A DNA stretch of 64,000 bases from CAZXYS01 sp964645005 (GTDB lineage Bacteria > Bacteroidota > Ignavibacteria > Kapaibacteriales > UBA2268). The notes under the pieces were generated by a model, which was not told where the DNA came from, did no database searches, and saw nothing but the letters and a program-made list of their open reading frames with translations. Below are positions 25,691 through 35,286 of this stretch, piece after piece. Position numbers and translations under genes: made by a program. Numbering within the stretch: position 1 is the first letter of the stretch; each line of letters opens with the position of its first letter. Location: positions 124,001 through 188,000 of the forward strand of contig CAZXYS010000001.1 in assembly GCA_964645005.1 (NCBI GenBank). The letters run 5' to 3'.

Positions 25691-27889
25691 TTAGCTTCCA
25701 AGAAGGACGGTAGCAAGTACCAGGGATACAATCGACATCAGCTTGATAAGAATGTTCAGTGATGGACCTGAGGTATCCTTGAACGGATCTCCGACTGTAT
25801 CACCGGTAACCGCTGCTTTATGAGGATCAGAGCCTTTGAAATAGTCCTTACCATTTATAGTAATACCTGCTTCGAACATTTTCTTGGCATTGTCCCATGC
25901 ACCGCCGGCGTTTGCCTGAAATATCGCAAGTAATACACCCACGACAGTAACGCCCGCAAGCATGCCTGCAAGCATTTCAGCGCCGCCTGCGAATCCAATT
26001 ATAACAGGCGTGGCAACCGCCATGATACCGGGAAGCATCATTTCACGAATTGAAGCCTTGGTTGAGATCTCAACACATTTTGCGTATTCGGCTTTACCAT
26101 CGGCTTCGTGATATATTTTCTGGTCTTCTTCGGGCCATTTCTCGGGCTTTTCGTCGCCGTGTTTTCTCATAAGCTCAAGAGCCGCTTTAAGCTGCGGGAT
26201 GTTTGCGAACTGATTGCGAACTTCCTGGATCATATCCATTGCAGCGCGCCCGACAGCTCCCATAGCCAATGCTGAAAATACGAACGGCAAAATTCCGCCT
26301 ATGAACAAGCCTGCCATTACGTAGGCTTTGGATATGTCAATGTTATCTATCTCCGCTGCTGTCATAAATGCGCCAAACAGAGCCAGAGCCGTTAGAGCAG
26401 CAGAACCGATAGCAAAACCTTTACCAATGGCGGCAGTCGAATTACCAACCGCATCGAGTTTGTCCGTTCTTTCGCGGACTTCGCTGGGCAATTCAGCCAT
26501 TTCGGCTATACCGCCTGCGTTGTCTGCTACGGGACCGTAAGCATCTACAGCTAACTGGATTCCAGTTGTAGCAAGCATACCGACTGCTGCTATTGCTATG
26601 CCGTATAGATTGGCAAATGCAAATGCGCCGATAATTGCAAAAGATATCAGCAGCATTGGTATAGCAGTCGAGATCATACCGGTTCCAATGCCTGCGATGA
26701 TATTGGTTGCACTTCCGGTAAGAGATTGTTCGGCAATTTTACGGACGGGTGGTTTTCCTAATCCGGTGAAATATTCAGTGACCAGACCTATCCCAACTCC
26801 TGCAACAAGTCCGATAATTGTTGCTAAGAATATGCCCAGTGAAGTAATTGTTTTAGTTTCGCCGTAAAGAAGATCCTCATAAGTCCATTGTGCAGGCAGA
26901 ACCCATGTGATAATTAAGTAAGATACTATGATCATAAGGATTGCGGCTAATAAAGTACCTATATTTAGCGCTGATTGCGGATTGCCGCCTTCCTTTACGC
27001 GCACGAAGAAAGTACCGATGATCGAAACGATAATTCCAGCAGCCGCTAATAGCAAGGGTAGAATTACCGGTGACAAATTGCCGAAAGGCGTCTCGGCGAA
27101 AGCGCCCACGCCGAAAAATGCCGTTCCGAGCACCATCGTTGCGAGAATCGACCCCACATAAGATTCAAATAGGTCAGCGCCCATACCTGCGACATCGCCA
27201 ACGTTATCGCCTACGTTATCTGCGATTGTTGCGGGATTCAGCGGGTGGTCCTCGGGAATGCCTGCTTCGACTTTACCGACAAGATCGGCGCCGACGTCGG
27301 CAGCTTTGGTATAGATTCCGCCGCCAACTCTTGCAAACAGAGCAATTGATGAAGCACCAAATGAGAATCCTGTTACCACTGTAACGACCTGCTTAAGGTT
27401 CATTTCAGTTTGATAGCCGAACAGTTGACTATAAACAATAAATAGAACACTAAGACCAATGACACCGAGCCCGACAACACCCATACCCATAACCGAGCCT
27501 CCTGCGAAGGCAACTTTAAGGGCATTGTTAAGGCTTTTGATCGCAGCATTAGTGGTGCGTACATTTGCTTTGGTAGCGACTTTCATCCCTATGAAGCCTG
27601 CCAATCCTGAACAAATGGCTCCTAAAATAAACGAAATTGAAACCAGCCAGGATGAGTTCTCGACTGAAGCTCCCTGGATGGCAAGCAGAATTGCTACTAC
27701 AATAACAAAGAAAGCTATAGCCCTATATTCTGCCTTCAAAAAAGCCATCGCACCATTGGCGATATAAGTGGAAATGTTCTTCATCTTGTCACTGCCCGGA
27801 TCCTGTTTGGATACCCAGGATGATTTGATAAAAGTGAATAGCAACGCAATTAAACCAATAATTGGTATTACATAGATTAGCGTGTACAT
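25691..27889 (-). CDS. hppA: Membrane-bound ion-pumping pyrophosphatase
   Basis: This 732-residue protein has about 16 membrane helices and the pyrophosphate-binding motif DVGADLVGKVE at 198-208, followed by NPATIADNVGDNVGDVAGMGADLFESY. It hydrolyses pyrophosphate to pump H+ or Na+ across the inner membrane. GNSTAAIGKGFAIGSAALTAL carries Ala at the position that is Lys in K+-independent enzymes (GNTTKA), so it should be K+-dependent. Whether it pumps H+ or Na+ is not decided by what I can see. It is a single gene with its own terminator. Confidence 0.96.
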   Translation of the reverse strand: MYTLIYVIPIIGLIALLFTFIKSSWVSKQDPGSDKMKNISTYIANGAMAFLKAEYRAIAFFVIVVAILLAIQGASVENSSWLVSISFILGAICSGLAGFIGMKVATKANVRTTNAAIKSLNNALKVAFAGGSVMGMGVVGLGVIGLSVLFIVYSQLFGYQTEMNLKQVVTVVTGFSFGASSIALFARVGGGIYTKAADVGADLVGKVEAGIPEDHPLNPATIADNVGDNVGDVAGMGADLFESYVGSILATMVLGTAFFGVGAFAETPFGNLSPVILPLLLAAAGIIVSIIGTFFVRVKEGGNPQSALNIGTLLAAILMIIVSYLIITWVLPAQWTYEDLLYGETKTITSLGIFLATIIGLVAGVGIGLVTEYFTGLGKPPVRKIAEQSLTGSATNIIAGIGTGMISTAIPMLLISFAIIGAFAFANLYGIAIAAVGMLATTGIQLAVDAYGPVADNAGGIAEMAELPSEVRERTDKLDAVGNSTAAIGKGFAIGSAALTALALFGAFMTAAEIDNIDISKAYVMAGLFIGGILPFVFSALAMGAVGRAAMDMIQEVRNQFANIPQLKAALELMRKHGDEKPEKWPEEDQKIYHEADGKAEYAKCVEISTKASIREMMLPGIMAVATPVIIGFAGGAEMLAGMLAGVTVVGVLLAIFQANAGGAWDNAKKMFEAGITINGKDYFKGSDPHKAAVTGDTVGDPFKDTSGPSLNILIKLMSIVSLVLATVLLGS

Positions 27890-28225
27890 AAGCTGATCTT
27901 TTAATTAGTGAACAATATTAATTATTTTAAAGAGAAATTGCTTAAATTCGTTACAAAAAAAAATATTCATGTTCGAGATTTTTATTAAACATGAATTTTC
28001 CTATTTTTTTGTTCCTGTAACTGCTAAGTGTTTCAATTTATTACTAAAGAACTATCAGTGAAAAATCTATAGTATCAAGTTGTTAACTAAAGTTAAGCAA
28101 ATATATATTTTATTCAAAGTTATTCTCTTTTTTGTATCTTAATACTTTTAAATTTGTAATATTAATGTTGTTTAAAAAGCAATTAGTTGAATTTTAAAAA
28201 ATATTAGTCATATCTAAATTGAAAG
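27890..28225. other. 336-bp divergent AT-rich spacer
   Basis: It separates hppA and the FAD/Fe-S oxidoreductase gene and must contain both promoters. No repeat family member, hairpin or small ORF of note is seen. Confidence 0.5.
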
Positions 28226-31030
28226 ATGCAAATTTATTTCGAAAATAGTACTTTACAAAATATAAATTTAATTAACCGGGCAATCGACATCTATACTGCT
28301 TCCGGGGATGCCAGCTTCTATAGATTGATACCAGAAGCCGTAATAAGACCGGAAAATTTCGAGCAAGTAAAGGAAATTATCGCGTGGGCTGCTAAGAACG
28401 GGAAATATCTTACTTTCCGCTCTGCCGGTACAAGTCTGTCCGGGCAGTCAGTTACCGATGGAATACTTCTCGATATTCAAAATAAATGGCAGAAATTTGA
28501 GATACTTGATAAAGGTAAGCGAGTCATTGCGCAACCCGGTGTCATCGGCGGGAAGATAAACAAGGCGCTTGAGAAATACGGCAGGAAGCTTGGACCCGAC
28601 CCGGCGTCGATGAATTCCTGCACGATCGGCGGCATTATTGCCAACAATTCCAGCGGAATGCGGAGCGGTGTCGAAGACAATCCTTATAACAGTTTGCTGT
28701 CGCTCAAATTTATCCTGCCTAACGGACTTTTCATTGACACGTCCGATCCACAGGTAAATGAGAAACTTCGGTACGAAGCACCTGAAATCGTTGATGGATT
28801 AAAGCAAATCAGACAGGAAATTATTAATAATCCAACTCTTAAAGAGAAGATTGAACGAAAATATGCACTGAAGAATACCATAGGCTACTCCCTCAATGCT
28901 TTCCTTGATGCGGAAGAGCCCGCAAACATTCTCGCCAAGCTCATGGTCGGCTCCGAAGGTACGCTGGGCTTCATCACGGAAGCTGAATTGCGGACTGTGC
29001 CGCTGCATCCTTATACTTTCACCGGACTGCTGTTTTTCCCTGATACTGGCGCCGCGGGCAGATCTATTAAGATTCTAAAGGAAGCCGGCGCTTCGGCGAT
29101 AGAGATTCTGGATTATACATCAATGCAGTCAGTGAAGGATAAGCCGGGTGTACCTGAAATAATCGGCGATTTGCCTGAAGGTTCCGCCGGTGTATTATTC
29201 GAATTCGGATTTGACGATATTGAAAAAATGGTGAATTTCATAAACGAATTTGACTATATTACTTTGAAATTTGAGCTCTATAGCGAACCTGTAATCGCAG
29301 ATACTGAAAAGGAAAAAGACGACATCTGGCAGGTGCGGAAAGGTTTGCTTGCTTCGCTGGGTGCTTTGCGTAAGCCGGGTTCGACGCTGATAATCGAGGA
29401 TACCTGCTTCAGAATTGAGGATATAACGGATGCTGTCGAGGCGCTGAAGGGGCTTTTCGATAAGCATGGCTGTGAGAATGCGGGAATATATGGTCACGGT
29501 AGGGACGGAAACCTCCATTTCATCTTCTCGCAGGACTTTTCGACGCAGGAAGCTGTTAATAAATATGCTGAATTCATGAACGATCTGGCTGATCTTGTGA
29601 TCGACCGCTTCGACGGGTCACTGAAGGCTGAACACGGCACCGGCAGAAACATGGCGCCATTCGTGAAGCACGAATGGGGCGATGAAGCCAGCGAGATAAT
29701 GAAACGCCTTAAAAAGCTGATCGATCCTGAGAATATCCTTAATCCGGGCGTTATTATCAATGACGATCCGCAGGTACATCTGAAAAATATCAAGTCATTT
29801 CCGGGCATAGACCCTGAAGCGGATCCATGCATCGAGTGCGGCTTCTGCGAATCTGTTTGCCCGAGCCGCGTACTCACTTTGACTCCAAGAAAGAGAATAG
29901 CTCTTCAGAGAGAGCTGCTGCGGATAGATTCTCAAAAAATTAAAAACGAGATCCTTCAGGACTACGACTATTACAGCCAGGATACCTGCGCTGTGGACGG
30001 CATGTGTGCACTGGAATGCCCCGTCGGCATTAACACTGGCGAGATGGTGAAGAATCTGCGCCATTTGAAGCTCGGCAGAAAAAAGAGGCAACGAGCGCTG
30101 AAGTTGTCCCGCAAATTTGCGAATTTGACTGCAGCAGTGAAATTTGCGCTGTCAACAGGTCATTTCTTGAATAAAATAGGCGGGAAATTTCTAATTGAAA
30201 AAATTAGTAAGAAATTAAATAAAAAGAATAAGTCATTCCCCCAATGGAATGCTAATCTCGGCAGGCTCGCGCATATACCTGCAAATAATATCAAAAAAGC
30301 TCATGCTATATATTTCCCATGCTGCATTACCCGGGTAATGGGAAAACCTCAGAGCAATGGAAACTCTCTCCCTGCCACCTTCATTGAAATTACCAGACGA
30401 GCAGGACTTAGTTTAGCAGTACCAAAAGAAATTAAACACCACTGCTGCGGCATGGCATTTAGCTCTAAGGGATATAGAGAAGCTTACGTGCGGTTGGTGA
30501 ATAATCTGATTGAATCGGCTTATGAGTGGACAGATAACGGGGAATTGCCGCTGGTGCTTGATTCCAGTTCCTGCGCGCTTACTCTTATTAACTGCGAACG
30601 AGATCTGACTCAAGATAATAAGTCTAAATTCAAAAAAAAGAAGATTTTAGACAGCATAGACTTTGTTCATGATTATTTACTTGACAGGCTCAAACTCAAT
30701 CCAATCAACGAGAAAATCGCCATTCATCCCACCTGCTCTTCTATGAAACTTGGAAATAACGAGAAATTGACGGAAATATGCCGGTGTTGTGCAACGGATG
30801 TCTTCCTGCCCAAATCTGCCGGCTGCTGTGGTTTTGCAGGGGACAGGGGATTGCTTTATCCCGAATTGCCCCAATCCGCTGCCGCCGAGGAATCAGCCGA
30901 AGTCACAGAATCCGGCGTCATGCAGGGTTACTCATCGAACATTCCCTGCGAAATAGGAATGAAAACTTCTACTGCCATAGACTACCGTTCATTTATTTAC
31001 TTAGTCGAGAGAGCCGCTTCCGGCAAATAA
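28226..31030 (+). CDS. FAD-linked oxidase fused to Fe-S and CCG domains (D-lactate/2-hydroxyacid dehydrogenase type)
   Basis: This 934-residue fusion has three parts. An FAD-binding PCMH domain (~35-260) contains FRSAGTSLSGQSV and GPDPASMNSCTIGGIIANNSSGM. A GlcD-type C-terminal cap (~260-510) contains YGHGRDGNLHFIF and KAEHGTGRNMAPF. Two 4Fe-4S clusters follow (CIECGFCESVCP near 535; CAVDGMCALECP near 590), then a CCG-type region with PCCITR, HHCCGMAF and AGCCGFAGDRG. It likely oxidises D-lactate or another 2-hydroxy acid and passes electrons to quinone. Length fits the fused family. It converges on rdgB with a 10-bp gap. Confidence 0.93.
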   Translation: MQIYFENSTLQNINLINRAIDIYTASGDASFYRLIPEAVIRPENFEQVKEIIAWAAKNGKYLTFRSAGTSLSGQSVTDGILLDIQNKWQKFEILDKGKRVIAQPGVIGGKINKALEKYGRKLGPDPASMNSCTIGGIIANNSSGMRSGVEDNPYNSLLSLKFILPNGLFIDTSDPQVNEKLRYEAPEIVDGLKQIRQEIINNPTLKEKIERKYALKNTIGYSLNAFLDAEEPANILAKLMVGSEGTLGFITEAELRTVPLHPYTFTGLLFFPDTGAAGRSIKILKEAGASAIEILDYTSMQSVKDKPGVPEIIGDLPEGSAGVLFEFGFDDIEKMVNFINEFDYITLKFELYSEPVIADTEKEKDDIWQVRKGLLASLGALRKPGSTLIIEDTCFRIEDITDAVEALKGLFDKHGCENAGIYGHGRDGNLHFIFSQDFSTQEAVNKYAEFMNDLADLVIDRFDGSLKAEHGTGRNMAPFVKHEWGDEASEIMKRLKKLIDPENILNPGVIINDDPQVHLKNIKSFPGIDPEADPCIECGFCESVCPSRVLTLTPRKRIALQRELLRIDSQKIKNEILQDYDYYSQDTCAVDGMCALECPVGINTGEMVKNLRHLKLGRKKRQRALKLSRKFANLTAAVKFALSTGHFLNKIGGKFLIEKISKKLNKKNKSFPQWNANLGRLAHIPANNIKKAHAIYFPCCITRVMGKPQSNGNSLPATFIEITRRAGLSLAVPKEIKHHCCGMAFSSKGYREAYVRLVNNLIESAYEWTDNGELPLVLDSSSCALTLINCERDLTQDNKSKFKKKKILDSIDFVHDYLLDRLKLNPINEKIAIHPTCSSMKLGNNEKLTEICRCCATDVFLPKSAGCCGFAGDRGLLYPELPQSAAAEESAEVTESGVMQGYSSNIPCEIGMKTSTAIDYRSFIYLVERAASGK

Positions 31031-31040
31031 CTGCCATCAG

Positions 31041-31640
31041 TCAATTTCTTTTTTTTAAAATCTCAACAAAATTCCTTGCAGCATCCGCTCTATGGCTTAT
31101 ATCATTTTTTTCTTCAGGACTCATTTGAGCGAATGTTTTATCATAGCTCTCAGGAACAAAAATCGGATCATAACCAAAGCCTTCTTTACCGCGTTCCTCA
31201 TCGATAATCTTCCCTTCGCATCTCCCTTCTACAAATTCAAATCCCGATTCTCCGGCAAAGCAAATAACCGTTCTGAATCGAGCAGTCCTGTTTTCGATTG
31301 GAACACCTTCAAGTTGTTCCAGTGCTTTTTTACGATTAGCGGCATCATTTCCATACTCACCTGCAAAACGGGCTGAATGGACTCCCGGAGCCCCATTCAG
31401 CGCATCGATCTCCAGCCCCGTATCATCTGCAATACAGGGCAGCCCGGTAGTCCGATAAAACTCATCAGCTTTTTTCATCGCGTTAGCTTCAAGAGTATCA
31501 CCATCTTCAATCACATCGATTTTTTCATCTAAAACATCTGCCGGCAGCACCAGATCAATCAAACCCGGTGCATTTTCATCAAAGATCGCCTGCAATTCCC
31601 TTTGTTTATGCCTATTATTCGAAGCGAGCAGAATTTTCAT
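31041..31640 (-). CDS. rdgB: XTP/dITP diphosphatase (RdgB/HAM1)
   Basis: ATG at 31640 with AGGTG eight bases upstream gives 199 residues beginning MKILLASNNRHKQREL, the expected RdgB start; the frame extends 78 bp further but those residues are not family-like. Typical motifs follow: IADDTGLEIDALNGAPGVHSARFAG, FRTVICF, GFGYDPIFVP, and the end FAQMSPEEKNDISHRADA. It hydrolyses XTP, ITP and dITP to keep deaminated purines out of DNA. Conservation is complete and length is normal. Confidence 0.97.
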   Translation of the reverse strand: MKILLASNNRHKQRELQAIFDENAPGLIDLVLPADVLDEKIDVIEDGDTLEANAMKKADEFYRTTGLPCIADDTGLEIDALNGAPGVHSARFAGEYGNDAANRKKALEQLEGVPIENRTARFRTVICFAGESGFEFVEGRCEGKIIDEERGKEGFGYDPIFVPESYDKTFAQMSPEEKNDISHRADAARNFVEILKKRN

Positions 31641-31796
31641 GATCACCTTTTTTAAATTCAAAGTTAAAAAAGCCATAGCTAAGAAACAAGCACCATTCAT
31701 ACAATCAAATAAAATCAATTATGTACCCTCGTTCCAGCGCTCCCGTATCATTCCAAATTCCACCTTAAAAAAGGGATCAAAGGGGATATATTTTTT

Positions 31797-31927
31797 GAGG
31801 CTGACTCAAAAGTTGTCTTTGTCTATCCTTCGAGTCTGCTCAGGATGACAAAAACAAGTGTTTATAGGAGTGTCATAGCGAGCGGAGTCGAACTATGACC
31901 ACAATTCCTTGCTTTTGGGTCACCCTC
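31797..31927 (+). repeat. MITE-like element, copy 3
   Basis: It starts GAGGCTGACTCAAAAG and ends CTTTTGGGTCACCCTC, whose reverse complement GAGGGTGACCCAAAAG matches at 14 of 16 positions. Its interior differs from copies 1 and 2: ATCCTTCGAGTCTGCTCAGG and GTCATAGCGAGC ... ACTATGAC hairpin arms. No ORF. Confidence 0.65.
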
Positions 31928-32022
31928 ATTTCGGAATGAGGAAATTCTTCTAATGATTTTTCCCATCTAACACTTTTGTAAGTACAGGTATTCCATAGGC
32001 TTATCAAAAACCAGGGATTAAA

Positions 32023-32108
32023 TAAGAATCCACCCCGCCCTCGCCACGCCAAAGCGTGGTTTCCGCTGAGCTGCAACTGCGCTCAGGCACCCCTCAAAGA
32101 GGGGAATT
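32023..32108 (-). repeat. Dispersed repeat family 1, copy B
   Basis: Reverse-complement match to 5943-6027. Well-kept hairpins lie inside: CCACGC-CAAA-GCGTGG and CCCCTC-AAA-GAGGGG. Noncoding. Confidence 0.75.
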
Positions 32109-32272
32109 TCGTCAGATGAAACATCTGCCGGGACGTTTCTAGGCAGGTTAGCTGTTTTTTGCCACAAATGTAATTTTTGGATTGTGAGTCCGGGTTTAAT
32201 CAATTACGAATTAGGAATTGAAGAATGGCGCAGGTGAGTTGGAATGAGGGGATAAAGCTGCAATCATATCTT

Positions 32273-32851
32273 TTAAAATCGCGCAGGAACTTTCAGCGCC
32301 TTATCCAGCAGGACGAGATAAAGGCGGCGGGGAATCTCGACGGCGCCGAGCTTCCTTGTATGAGGATTGATATATTGCGAGTCGAGGAGGATATAGCCGC
32401 GGTCGCTCAGCCGGTCAACAAGCCGGTAGAAAGCCGCCTTCGAGGCGTCGGACACGTAGTTGAACATCGATTCACCAAAAAAAGCGCCGCCCATAGCAAG
32501 CCCGTACAGACCGCCGACAAGTTCGCCGTCTTCCCATGTCTCGACGGAATGCGCAATCCCCATATCATGAATTTGCGTATAAAGGAGGATGAGCTCTTCC
32601 GAAATCCAGGTATCCTCGCGGTCGGCGCAGCATCTCATAACTTTTTCAAAGGATGTGTCGACAGTGAATTCGAAATTATGTTTCCTGATTGTCTGGCGCA
32701 GTGAACGGGGCTTCTTGATCTTGTCGAGAGGGATAATAGCCCGAGGATCAGGCGAATGCCAGAAGATTTCACCATTGAAAGATTCCGCCATAGGGAAATA
32801 TCCCATGCGATACGCATATATGACATCTTCCGGTGTTAAGTCTTCACCCAC
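32273..32851 (-). CDS. aat: Leucyl/phenylalanyl-tRNA--protein transferase
   Basis: The 192-residue product begins at GTG (32851); an in-frame TGA lies upstream and no ATG intervenes. EDVIYAYRMGYFPMAE, IFWHSPDPRAIIP, and GGLYGLAMGGAFFGESMFNYVSDASKAA are diagnostic; LLDSQYINPHTRKLGAVEIPR closes the domain. The enzyme adds Leu or Phe to N-terminal Arg or Lys, marking proteins for ClpAP via the N-end rule. The N-terminus is shorter than in E. coli, as is usual in this phylum. It follows the transaldolase terminator. Confidence 0.93.
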   Translation of the reverse strand: MGEDLTPEDVIYAYRMGYFPMAESFNGEIFWHSPDPRAIIPLDKIKKPRSLRQTIRKHNFEFTVDTSFEKVMRCCADREDTWISEELILLYTQIHDMGIAHSVETWEDGELVGGLYGLAMGGAFFGESMFNYVSDASKAAFYRLVDRLSDRGYILLDSQYINPHTRKLGAVEIPRRLYLVLLDKALKVPARF

Positions 32852-32873
32852 AGAACTGTTACTGATTGTTCAA

Positions 32874-32911
32874 CAAAAAAATATCTCCGTTTTATTAAAA
32901 AAACGGAGATG
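32874..32911 (-). terminator. Intrinsic terminator after transaldolase gene
   Basis: On the minus strand ATCTCCGT and ACGGAGAT (32903-32910 and 32883-32890) form the stem, followed by ATTTTTTTG. It lies just after the transaldolase stop and before aat. Confidence 0.8.
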
Positions 32912-32950
32912 GAAAAATTTTACTTTATAAAGTTGGAAAACTGTATAAGA

Positions 32951-33625
32951 TCAAACGCTGATTTTCTTCTGACGTTCCGTCTGCATCTTGTCATAATCAG
33001 CGAGGAACTTATCAAGTCCTTTGTCCGTAAGCGGATGATTTAGCGATTGCAGCAACACCTTGTAAGGCACCGTCGCAATATCCGCGCCTGCTATTGCCGC
33101 CTGGACAATATGCATCGGATGACGGATAGATGCCGCAATAATCTGCGAATCGTAATCCTGTACTTCCCAGATCTCGCAGATCTCGCTGAGGATCTCATCG
33201 GCGCTGTTGGAAATGTCGTCCAGCCTTCCCATGAACACGGAAACATAAGTTGCGCCCGCATTATTGGCAGCAATAGCCTGAGTAGAGCTGAAGCAAAGAG
33301 TGACATTCGTCGGAATATCCCTCTTGCTCAGTTCGCTGACGGCGCCGAGTCCTTCGGCGAGCATAGGGATCTTGATCGTAGCCTGGGGAAACCACGAGAC
33401 GATTTCCTCGGCTTCGCGCAGCATACCTTCCTTCTCAGTCGAAATGACCTCGACGGAAAGATGACCGCCAATCATCTGATATATATCTAAAATCCGCTGC
33501 TTGACATCGACAGAAGGGTCTTCCTTGGCAAGAAGACTTGGATTGGTTGTAACACCCGAGACAAATCCAAGATCCGCACAGTGACGGATTTCATCAATAT
33601 TTGCAGTGTCGACGTATAAATCCAT
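32951..33625 (-). CDS. tal: Transaldolase (short, TalC/FSA-like)
   Basis: The 224-residue single-domain protein reads MDLYVDTANIDEI, GVTTNPSLLAKE, HLSVEV, ATIKIPM (Schiff-base Lys near residue 85), NVTLCFSSTQAI, GATYVSVFMGRLDD, and HPMHIVQAAIAGADIATVPY. These match the short transaldolase/fructose-6-phosphate aldolase class. It exchanges dihydroxyacetone units between sugar phosphates in the pentose phosphate pathway. GGAG precedes the ATG; a terminator follows. Confidence 0.95.
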   Translation of the reverse strand: MDLYVDTANIDEIRHCADLGFVSGVTTNPSLLAKEDPSVDVKQRILDIYQMIGGHLSVEVISTEKEGMLREAEEIVSWFPQATIKIPMLAEGLGAVSELSKRDIPTNVTLCFSSTQAIAANNAGATYVSVFMGRLDDISNSADEILSEICEIWEVQDYDSQIIAASIRHPMHIVQAAIAGADIATVPYKVLLQSLNHPLTDKGLDKFLADYDKMQTERQKKISV

Positions 33626-33749
33626 ATTTTCTCCGGTAATTGTTTAGAAATTAGCTCGATATTTGTATCATAAAATTAATATTTTTAATCCATGTCACCA
33701 AGAACACATTTATTTTCTTTTGCAATAAGGAATCAAGAGTAATTTTATT

Positions 33750-34400
33750 TTAGTAATTTTCGTCATCGACCATGTCCTCGACAATGCCAAGCACGAAATC
33801 GAGGGAATTATCCAGATCATCTAGATCGCCGTTGTTTTCGACGACGAAGTCCGCCAGTTCCCGCTTCTTCTCGAGGGAAATCTGCTCCTCCATCCGCCAT
33901 CGTATCTCTTGCTCGGACATTCCGGTGCGCTGCTTTGTGCGGTTTATGCGGATGTCCTCATCGGCATAAACCACGATGATGTAATCGTAACCTTCTTCCA
34001 GTCCGGCTTCGAAGATAAGAGCGCTTTCGATAAAGATCAGGCTTTCGCAGCGCTGCATCATTTTCTCGACCATTTCAATCTTCTTGTCGATAACTTTGGG
34101 ATGAACTATGGAATTCAACTTATTAAGGGCAGCCTTATGAGCTTCGGATTCTCCGAACACTCTTTCAGACAATTTTTCCGAATTAAGCGAACCGTCTTGG
34201 TTATAGACATCTTCGCCAAATTCGCTTTTGATCTTTTTGACGGCGTCCTTATCTTTGGTCATAATATTTTTAGCGAGGTCGTCGGTATTGATGACCTTAT
34301 AGCCTCGCTTTTTGATGATCTCTGCGACAGTGGTTTTTCCGCTGCCAATGCCCCCGGTAATGCCGATCAGCAGAGTGTTATATGCTTCTTCCTCATTCAT
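33750..34400 (-). CDS. coaE: Dephospho-CoA kinase
   Basis: This 216-residue protein carries P-loop GITGGIGSGKT at 13-23, VINTDDLAKNIM, IVHPKV, and IESALIFEAGLE. It phosphorylates dephospho-CoA at the 3'-OH, the last step of CoA synthesis. Its start overlaps the GNAT gene end by 8 bp, implying co-transcription and coupling. Length is typical (about 200 residues). Confidence 0.96.
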   Translation of the reverse strand: MNEEEAYNTLLIGITGGIGSGKTTVAEIIKKRGYKVINTDDLAKNIMTKDKDAVKKIKSEFGEDVYNQDGSLNSEKLSERVFGESEAHKAALNKLNSIVHPKVIDKKIEMVEKMMQRCESLIFIESALIFEAGLEEGYDYIIVVYADEDIRINRTKQRTGMSEQEIRWRMEEQISLEKKRELADFVVENNGDLDDLDNSLDFVLGIVEDMVDDENY

Positions 34401-34992
34401 ATTTATCCGGTTTGATTAATGATAATCTAAGATGATCCCGCCACTTCCCGTTAATATAGAGGAAATCTTTCACCACACCTTCTTCCTTGAAGTTGAGCTT
34501 CCTCGCCAGCTTCACCGACGACTGATTTTCCGGTAGAATATTAATTTCAATTCTATGCATATTCAAGTCATAGAACAGATATTTAATCACGAATTTCAGC
34601 GCTTCGGACATGAGCCCATTGCCGGTATGCTCCTTATCCAGCCTGTAACCCAGCGAGCAATTCGACGCCGGAAAATGCAGAATATTATAAACGAACACAT
34701 CGCCGAGGATTTCCTCATATTTCAGATCATGCCTGCCGAATATATAGAAATGCAGGGCGCGTTTTTCATTTTGCAGATCTATTTCTTTCCGGAGCATTTC
34801 AATCTGGCTGTCTTTCGAAAGCTCTTCATACTCTATACCTGGCGATCCCGTGCGGAAGAAATCCAGATTCCTTTTTTTATAGCTAATGATCTTATGCGCG
34901 AAGGCGGAGTCCAGCGCTTTCAGCACCAATCTATCGGTAGTAAGAATAACATTATCAAAATTTTCATCAATCATAATCATGAAAATTATCAA
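34393..34992 (-). CDS. GNAT-family N-acetyltransferase (RimJ/RimL type)
   Basis: The product is up to 199 residues; ATG at 34980 or 34974 could also be the start. LTTDRLVLKALD, LGYRLDKEHTGNGLMSEALKFVIKYLF (the acetyl-CoA loop, here HTGNGL) and NMHRIEINILPENQSSVKLARKLNF match the RimJ/L pattern. It acetylates an amino group from acetyl-CoA; target unknown. It overlaps coaE by 8 bp. Confidence 0.85.
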   Translation of the reverse strand: MIIFMIMIDENFDNVILTTDRLVLKALDSAFAHKIISYKKRNLDFFRTGSPGIEYEELSKDSQIEMLRKEIDLQNEKRALHFYIFGRHDLKYEEILGDVFVYNILHFPASNCSLGYRLDKEHTGNGLMSEALKFVIKYLFYDLNMHRIEINILPENQSSVKLARKLNFKEEGVVKDFLYINGKWRDHLRLSLIKPDKYE

Positions 34993-35089
34993 AAAATCGG
35001 AAAAAGAAAAATTAATAAAATAAATTTTACATTTTAACGATAATAGAGTAAATTTGTAGTCTTTGTTATTTGAGACTTTGAAAATTAAT

Positions 35090-35161
35090 GGCCCCGTCGA
35101 CTAACGGTTAGGTCACCAGCCTTTCACGCTGGCAGTAGGGGTTCGAATCCCCTCGGGGTCA
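35090..35161 (+). tRNA. tRNA-Glu(TTC)
   Basis: A 72-nt cloverleaf: acceptor GGCCCCG/CGGGGTC (one G-U), D-arm GACT/GGTC, anticodon stem CCAGC/GCTGG around CTTTCAC with anticodon TTC, T-arm AGGGG-TTCGAAT-CCCCT, discriminator A. CCA is not encoded. A strong terminator follows. Confidence 0.97.
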
Positions 35162-35169
35162 CGAAAAAA

Positions 35170-35205
35170 AGCCCGGAATTTAAGGTTCCGGGCTTTTATT
35201 TTTTT
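35170..35205 (+). terminator. Intrinsic terminator of tRNA-Glu
   Basis: AGCCCGGAA (35170-35178) pairs with TTCCGGGCT (35186-35194), a perfect 9-bp stem followed by a run of T broken by a single A. Confidence 0.9.
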
Positions 35206-35286
35206 GAATTAAATTTGAAATTTTGTCACTATTCTAAATAATGAATATTCTTTACTGAAATATTGAGAAACTTCAGAATCATGTAT

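Larger units (their letters stand above)
31641..32272. other. 632-bp spacer with a MITE-like element and family 1 repeat
   Basis: No gene is seen. The main content is a TIR-bounded element (31797-31927), the family 1 repeat copy B (32023-32108) and a hairpin CAGATG-AAA-CATCTG at 32113-32127. GC-rich patches sit in otherwise AT-rich DNA. Confidence 0.65.

Noticed and set aside
31797..31927. Insertion sequence
   Set aside because: The TIR-bounded segment is about 130 bp with no transposase frame, so it is kept as a MITE-like repeat.
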